This document shows positions 62,201-64,000 of a stretch of 64,000 nt of DNA, piece after piece. The notes beneath the pieces were generated by a model, which saw nothing but the letters and a program-made list of their open reading frames with translations, did not search any database and was not told the origin of the DNA. A program made the translations under genes and the position numbers. The stretch spans positions 10,116,836 to 10,180,835 of the forward strand of contig OX291552.1 in assembly GCA_946406115.1 (NCBI GenBank), in the 5' to 3' direction. This stretch comes from Apoda limacodes (Eukaryota; Arthropoda; Insecta; Lepidoptera; Limacodidae). Each line of letters opens with the position of its first letter. Within the stretch, counting starts at the first letter, position 1.

Positions 62201-63612
62201 TGTGGCCGTTTTTACTTTGGAGCTGATTATAAAAAGTGCTGTCCAGTTTCTGTCTATGGGAGTAACCATCTGTAATGGTTTATTCTTTCAAAACAAGATA
62301 TTTCCAGATCTCTTGTATGTACATATCTAACTAAGTTTGACTTTACAACAAAATTATATAATGAATATAGAACCTTGACTAGTACTTCATCATGTGTAAA
62401 TTCTATTCCAGGATTAATCAAGGAAAAAGCATCATCCTCCATTATTAAACCAACATTCACATCTGCTGTCATGTTTGCAAATGATATGCTGAAACAAATA
62501 ATTATAAAATAATAGATTAATTATGAATCAAAGAAACATATGTATCCCTATTCCACTAATAAAATAACATTAATATCCAGAAAAGGTATGCAAACAGAAA
62601 TAAAAATGGATAAAGTAATTGAATATACTCCAGAACTGGCAATAATACCTTTATTATAATTCAAGTTGGTAATTACATATTTTTACAGCTAAGCAGTGCA
62701 AATATCTCTTTGTCTTAAGCTTTGTATTTAATCAAGTATTAAGAATGAAGTAAACCCTATGGGTATAGTGAGGTTAAGATGTGCTATAAAAGATAATACA
62801 ATAGACTATTTCTAGAGTTACTAATGTACACCTGTCTTTGTGAGAGCTTAATACTTAAAAAACCAAACCACACATATAGATCAAGTATTTTTTGAAATTG
62901 TACTTGTAACAATTTTAGACTCATCTGATTTAGCAAAGACCTATAAAAATATAATATACACTTCTATTTTCATGTTTTTGCTCAGTTTGTTTATATTTCA
63001 GTTTATTCATAAATATTTGACTTTTAGCACTTGTGTCTTCCTGTTATTGATCAGTAGAGAGATAAGTAAGTATTGAGGGTTCTTTATTAAAAAACTTACC
63101 TTATTACCCTAATTTAGAAAGAATAAACTGACCACTAGTTCTAGAAACCTGAGGCCTATTCCGCAAAGTATTTTGCAAACTGTTCACTCAACAAGTCCCA
63201 CTCTTCAATCATTTTTCTGTTGCAAAATTCTTTTGAAGACTCAAATAATAAGAGAAAGTTGTCAACTAGTGACTATGCATATTATGAAAAATTGTGCAGA
63301 TTTGCTGAGTTGCACCATTCAATAGGTCCCTGGCTTTTTAGATTTTTTTGACTGTTTCACCAAGTCTATATGAATTTTCAAGTCAACAACACTACCATGA
63401 AGAAAATACGATAAACTTTTACTTACAAAACATGTCCTTCTGACATGACTGGTATAAGGTTGTAAAGGTTCTCATTGAAGGCACTATATAACCCTTTGAC
63501 GTTGACCTCACCAAGAGAACATTGCAATGCAAGTCCCATTGACTTGACATCCAGTGAAAGATTTTGTAAATGGAATGTTGGAGGTTTTACCAGCTCAAGT
63601 CTTAACAGGTTC
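47268..63612 (-). CDS. Two-domain TULIP lipid-binding protein (group-7-allergen/JHBP-like), 5' end missing
   Basis: Eight minus-strand exons with agreeing phases: 63612-63427, 62488-62374 (or 62386), 54498-54426, 52545-52398, 50013-49878, 49011-48859, 47766-47606, 47442-47268 (TAA). The first two encode the end of one domain (LSLDVKSMGLALQCSLGEVN, then GHVFISFANMTADVNVGLIM), the alternating-strand pattern of TULIP/JHBP proteins. The next six encode a second domain: helix-rich start (LPLYALLRQKLLRHLLQVLR), IGSISFIGKFETDTGWVKNL, SIKDLQVGYDEYRMKAMGVS, DCMDLHVTGLGPLSGAFPLV and a C-terminal helix. GLGPL and the VxYxxYxxKxMG pattern resemble the Grp7-allergen branch. Proteins of this fold bind hydrophobic ligands and are usually secreted; the signal peptide would be in exons beyond the window. 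That all eight exons are one gene rests on phase and order; two adjacent genes are possible because the 54.5-62.4 kb intron is long. Confidence 0.6.
47767..48858 (-). other. TULIP-gene intron
   Basis: Holds the hairpin at 48305-48382 and, around 48735-48790, a diverged copy of the repeat near 9000-9040 (gagcttattccacaacct). Nothing else recognised. Confidence 0.4.
48305..48382. repeat. 26-bp inverted repeat with 26-nt spacer
   Basis: Arms 48305-48330 and 48357-48382, one mismatch (atgtctgcgagttttaattc on the left). Lies in a TULIP-gene intron. Confidence 0.9.
49012..49877 (-). other. TULIP-gene intron with GC-rich patch and MITE
   Basis: A GC-rich block at 49300-49575 has no recognisable gene; the 61-codon plus frame there is unsupported. 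A small TA-flanked DNA element follows at 49611-49854. Confidence 0.4.
49611..49854. mobile_element. TA-flanked MITE (Tc1/mariner type), 244 bp
   Basis: Inverted terminal repeats of ~45 bp: cagtctgagtcttaataaag at the left, cagtgtgagtcttcataaag read inward from the right. TA on both sides (49609-49610, 49855-49856). No transposase. Confidence 0.85.
50135..50412 (+). repeat. 'gcactccgggagtgccggc' MITE family, copy 1
   Basis: Starts gggttgcactccgggagtgc, ends gctaaagaagtttttacttc. Shares both ends with 51990-52392 and, inverted, 52958-53222. Confidence 0.75.
50690..50828 (-). repeat. 'gggttccgtacc' element fragment
   Basis: Ends 'ggctacggaaccctaaaaag' on plus, so the element reads on minus. 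Includes a run of cagacag/cagacat variants. Confidence 0.6.
50829..51474 (-). other. TULIP-gene intron, degenerate repeats
   Basis: A piece around 51220-51345 (cagtacggattggcggac) resembles the RTE/SINE phrase also seen near 52850-52930. No exon seen. Confidence 0.4.
51475..51915 (+). repeat. 'gggttccgtacc' element, near full length
   Basis: Runs from caagggttccgtacccca to gcgcgagccagacacacact and tggtcggttttt. Confidence 0.75.
51990..52392 (+). repeat. 'gcactccgggagtgccggc' MITE family, copy 2
   Basis: Left end cggtttgcactccgggagtg, right end acttcaaaaaaatgcaac. The right end overlaps the first intron bases of the adjacent TULIP exon (donor at 52397). Confidence 0.75.
52958..53222 (-). repeat. 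'gcactccgggagtgccggc' MITE family, copy 3, with 37-bp triplication
   Basis: Inverted relative to copies 1 and 2: ends ctttagcggcggagtgcaac. Internally a 37-bp unit (aagacggaaaccataatgcc...) is present three times from 53043 to 53146. Confidence 0.75.
53232..53385. repeat. SINE-like repeat fragment
   Basis: Parallels 26620-26800 (caggtttccttacgacgttt ... caccactcaggacgc). Confidence 0.6.
53580..53715 (-). repeat. 'gggttccgtacc' element fragment
   Basis: tagcggcagaaatacatcat ... gggtaccgaaccctcaaaaa. The first ~78 bp recur identically at 53972. Confidence 0.7.
53970..54080 (-). repeat. 'gggttccgtacc' element fragment, second copy
   Basis: Identical to 53580-53658 over ~78 bp, then a short array of acggacag/acggatgg units. 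Confidence 0.7.
54499..55876. other. TULIP-gene intron left of the copia element
   Basis: A (GA)n run at about 55150-55165. The last ~250 bp (55600-55876) are probably leader or LTR remnant of the copia element, but I see no match to its 3' terminal region. The 67-codon minus frame at 55072-54869 is unsupported. Confidence 0.4.
55877..56671 (+). CDS. Copia gag (nucleocapsid type)
   Basis: Intact 264-codon frame. Opens LNENNWSTWKFQITVILKSR, the standard copia gag start, has the UBN2/gag helical region, and two CCHC knuckles: CYECGKVGHFMKDC and CHFCRKPGHMIKEC. Packages element RNA. The only intact frame of this copy. Confidence 0.9.
   Translation: MEGQCIKLNENNWSTWKFQITVILKSRKLYDIVSGSSTRPEKDEQKWDERDALAQEIIITRIDESVIAHLISCNSSFEIWDKLITVYKPKSKVSVHLLQQKFYNLHYVEPMSLFISQIEEIANQLKNLKEEISENMVITKILMSLPDNYRYFVSAWKSVPCDNQNLKDLIARLLIEEERCKNSDQVETSAALVVGGARKKNYNHTGEFKINKCYECGKVGHFMKDCRQLCHFCRKPGHMIKECKYRIQKFNSSINKNNTDKNKE
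56690..59513 (+). pseudogene. Copia pol, multiply broken
   Basis: Protease motif reads WIMDIGASEHM, with Ile in place of the serine of the family's D-S-G. A frame change follows near 56760. GAG-pre-integrase (WHERFSHQNI, CIPCIKGKQH) is followed by a frame break and apparent deletion at about 57240, where the segment with the first integrase Asp should be. The core resumes with LLKDDYSSYRYVF, RSDNGSEF and QNGRIERE. The frame is broken again near 57780. RT pieces are 58048-58362 (W.FK.KK...KARLVARGFQQ), QMDVKSAFLNGEIEEKVYLR, KSLYGLKKSPKNWN and the catalytic YVDDLIIA near 58615. RNase H (DADWARDNSDRKSTSGY, SLSSTEAEYIAL, DNQSAISIAKNP) runs to 59513. Stops at 58360, 58457 and 59008. Confidence 0.9.
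59573..59790 (+). repeat. Copia 3' LTR, partial
   Basis: Begins TGTTGTAATGAGAC immediately after a purine-rich tract; its right end is not determinable. Confidence 0.55.
59800..61512 (+). pseudogene. Jockey-like LINE remnant, 5'-truncated
   Basis: Reverse transcriptase pieces in order: KAPGADGISNDILKRL, CSYRPISLLKALSKLYERFL, FGFRAKHSC, VFFDVAKAIDKVW, GVPQGSVLAPILYFLYTND and the catalytic LFADDTAIYTTD (~60478), KTKYLGVTLDRR, then a thumb remnant (LYTTCIRPILAYGSVVLALS). Frame breaks and stops lie at ~60155, 60270-60340 and ~60745. From ~61085 to the A-run (61503-61512) it matches fragments A and B at 3.8-5.1 kb, which identifies their source family. G+C-rich relative to its surroundings. Sits in the TULIP-gene intron beside the copia element. 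Confidence 0.9.
61513..62373. other. TULIP-gene intron right of the LINE
   Basis: 'actagcttttgcccgcggtt' at 61557 is the end of a repeat seen inverted near 35240 and 35524. The rest looks like degenerate repeat; nothing codes. Confidence 0.45.
62489..63426 (-). other. TULIP-gene intron
   Basis: AT-rich, no repeats or exons recognised. Confidence 0.45.
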
Positions 63613-64000
63613 CTGCAAAAGTACTAGAAAGATTTGAATTTGGCATTTTACCACCAAAATCTTATCATTGTGCAAGGAGGCATTTTAGAGAGTGTTTTAT
63701 TCATATTTCAGATTCAGATTTTCTATTTTTAGTGGTGTAGGGAATGATTATTACTTTTTTGCACCTGTTGTTTTTTGGGAAATAAATTTAAATTGATATA
63801 GAAAGATCACTCCCTTATACACAAATAAAACAAAAATTCAGAAAGAAAAGCAATGTCTTCCCATAAAAAAAAATGGCTTAAAATAGTCTATATTTTAGGG
63901 CAGCACACAGAGGAATGTGTAATAAAATTGCCATCACTCCTCCCTGGACTATTATCAATTGGGTTGCATGCGACAAATTGACGTTACAGGTGCAGAAGCC
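63613..64000 (-). other. Region upstream of the first visible TULIP exon
   Basis: No exon can be fixed. A minus-strand open stretch at 64000-63890 includes a hydrophobic run (MAILLHIPLCAAL) but has no convincing donor, so I leave it unassigned. Confidence 0.35.

Overview
This looks like AT-rich nuclear DNA from an insect, almost certainly a moth or butterfly. The genes are split by introns with GT..AG borders. The spacers are packed with repeat families typical of Lepidoptera: the 'gggttccgtacc' element, the foldback family carrying 'gaagttggtgtc', tRNA-derived SINE pieces, and a LINE with a (TTTGAC)n tail. The species cannot be named from the sequence alone. LAYOUT. 1-356 (+): last coding exon of an inositol hexakisphosphate kinase, then a long AT-rich 3' region. 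3.8-8.6 kb: dead LINE pieces (an inverted pair of 3' ends, and a minus-strand LINE with a hexamer tail). 9.5-16.3 kb (+): a 12-exon gene of about 747 codons, N-terminal coiled coil and low-complexity C-terminal half, resembling the synaptonemal-complex protein SIX6OS1. 22.1-16.5 kb (-): POP7 (RNase P/MRP subunit Rpp20, three exons); its TGA stop overlaps the ATG of an intact TMEM203 reading frame in the same last exon, so the two are probably one dicistronic transcript. This unit converges tail to tail with the SIX6OS1-like gene, with 164 bp between the stop codons. 27-31.8 kb (-): three phase-compatible exons of an unidentified single-pass membrane protein, with a complete but dead hAT transposon (28022-30480, perfect 8-bp target duplication) in an intron. 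34.9-35.05 kb (-): last exon of another unidentified membrane protein. 36.2-43.8 kb (+): a complete Ty3/gypsy errantivirus-type element (LTR, tRNA-Ser-like primer site, gag, pol, env, polypurine tract, LTR), with LTRs identical except for one 22-nt length difference and with two in-frame TGA codons. 44-47 kb: SINE, a perfect 32-bp palindrome, a higher-order tandem array. 63.6-47.3 kb (-): eight exons of a two-domain lipid-binding TULIP-fold protein (group-7-allergen/JHBP-like), 5' end beyond the window; one intron of about 7.9 kb holds a decayed Ty1/copia element (55.9-59.8 kb) and a jockey-like LINE remnant (59.8-61.5 kb). HOW IT FITS TOGETHER. The host genes are unrelated housekeeping, meiotic-candidate and secreted-protein genes; no operon or gene cluster joins them except the POP7-TMEM203 pair. 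The strongest candidates for something under-described are that pair, the possible insect SIX6OS1, and the stop-codon-separated gag and pol of the young LTR element. All exon boundaries are hand-read from splice signals and phase agreement; no transcript or database evidence was available.
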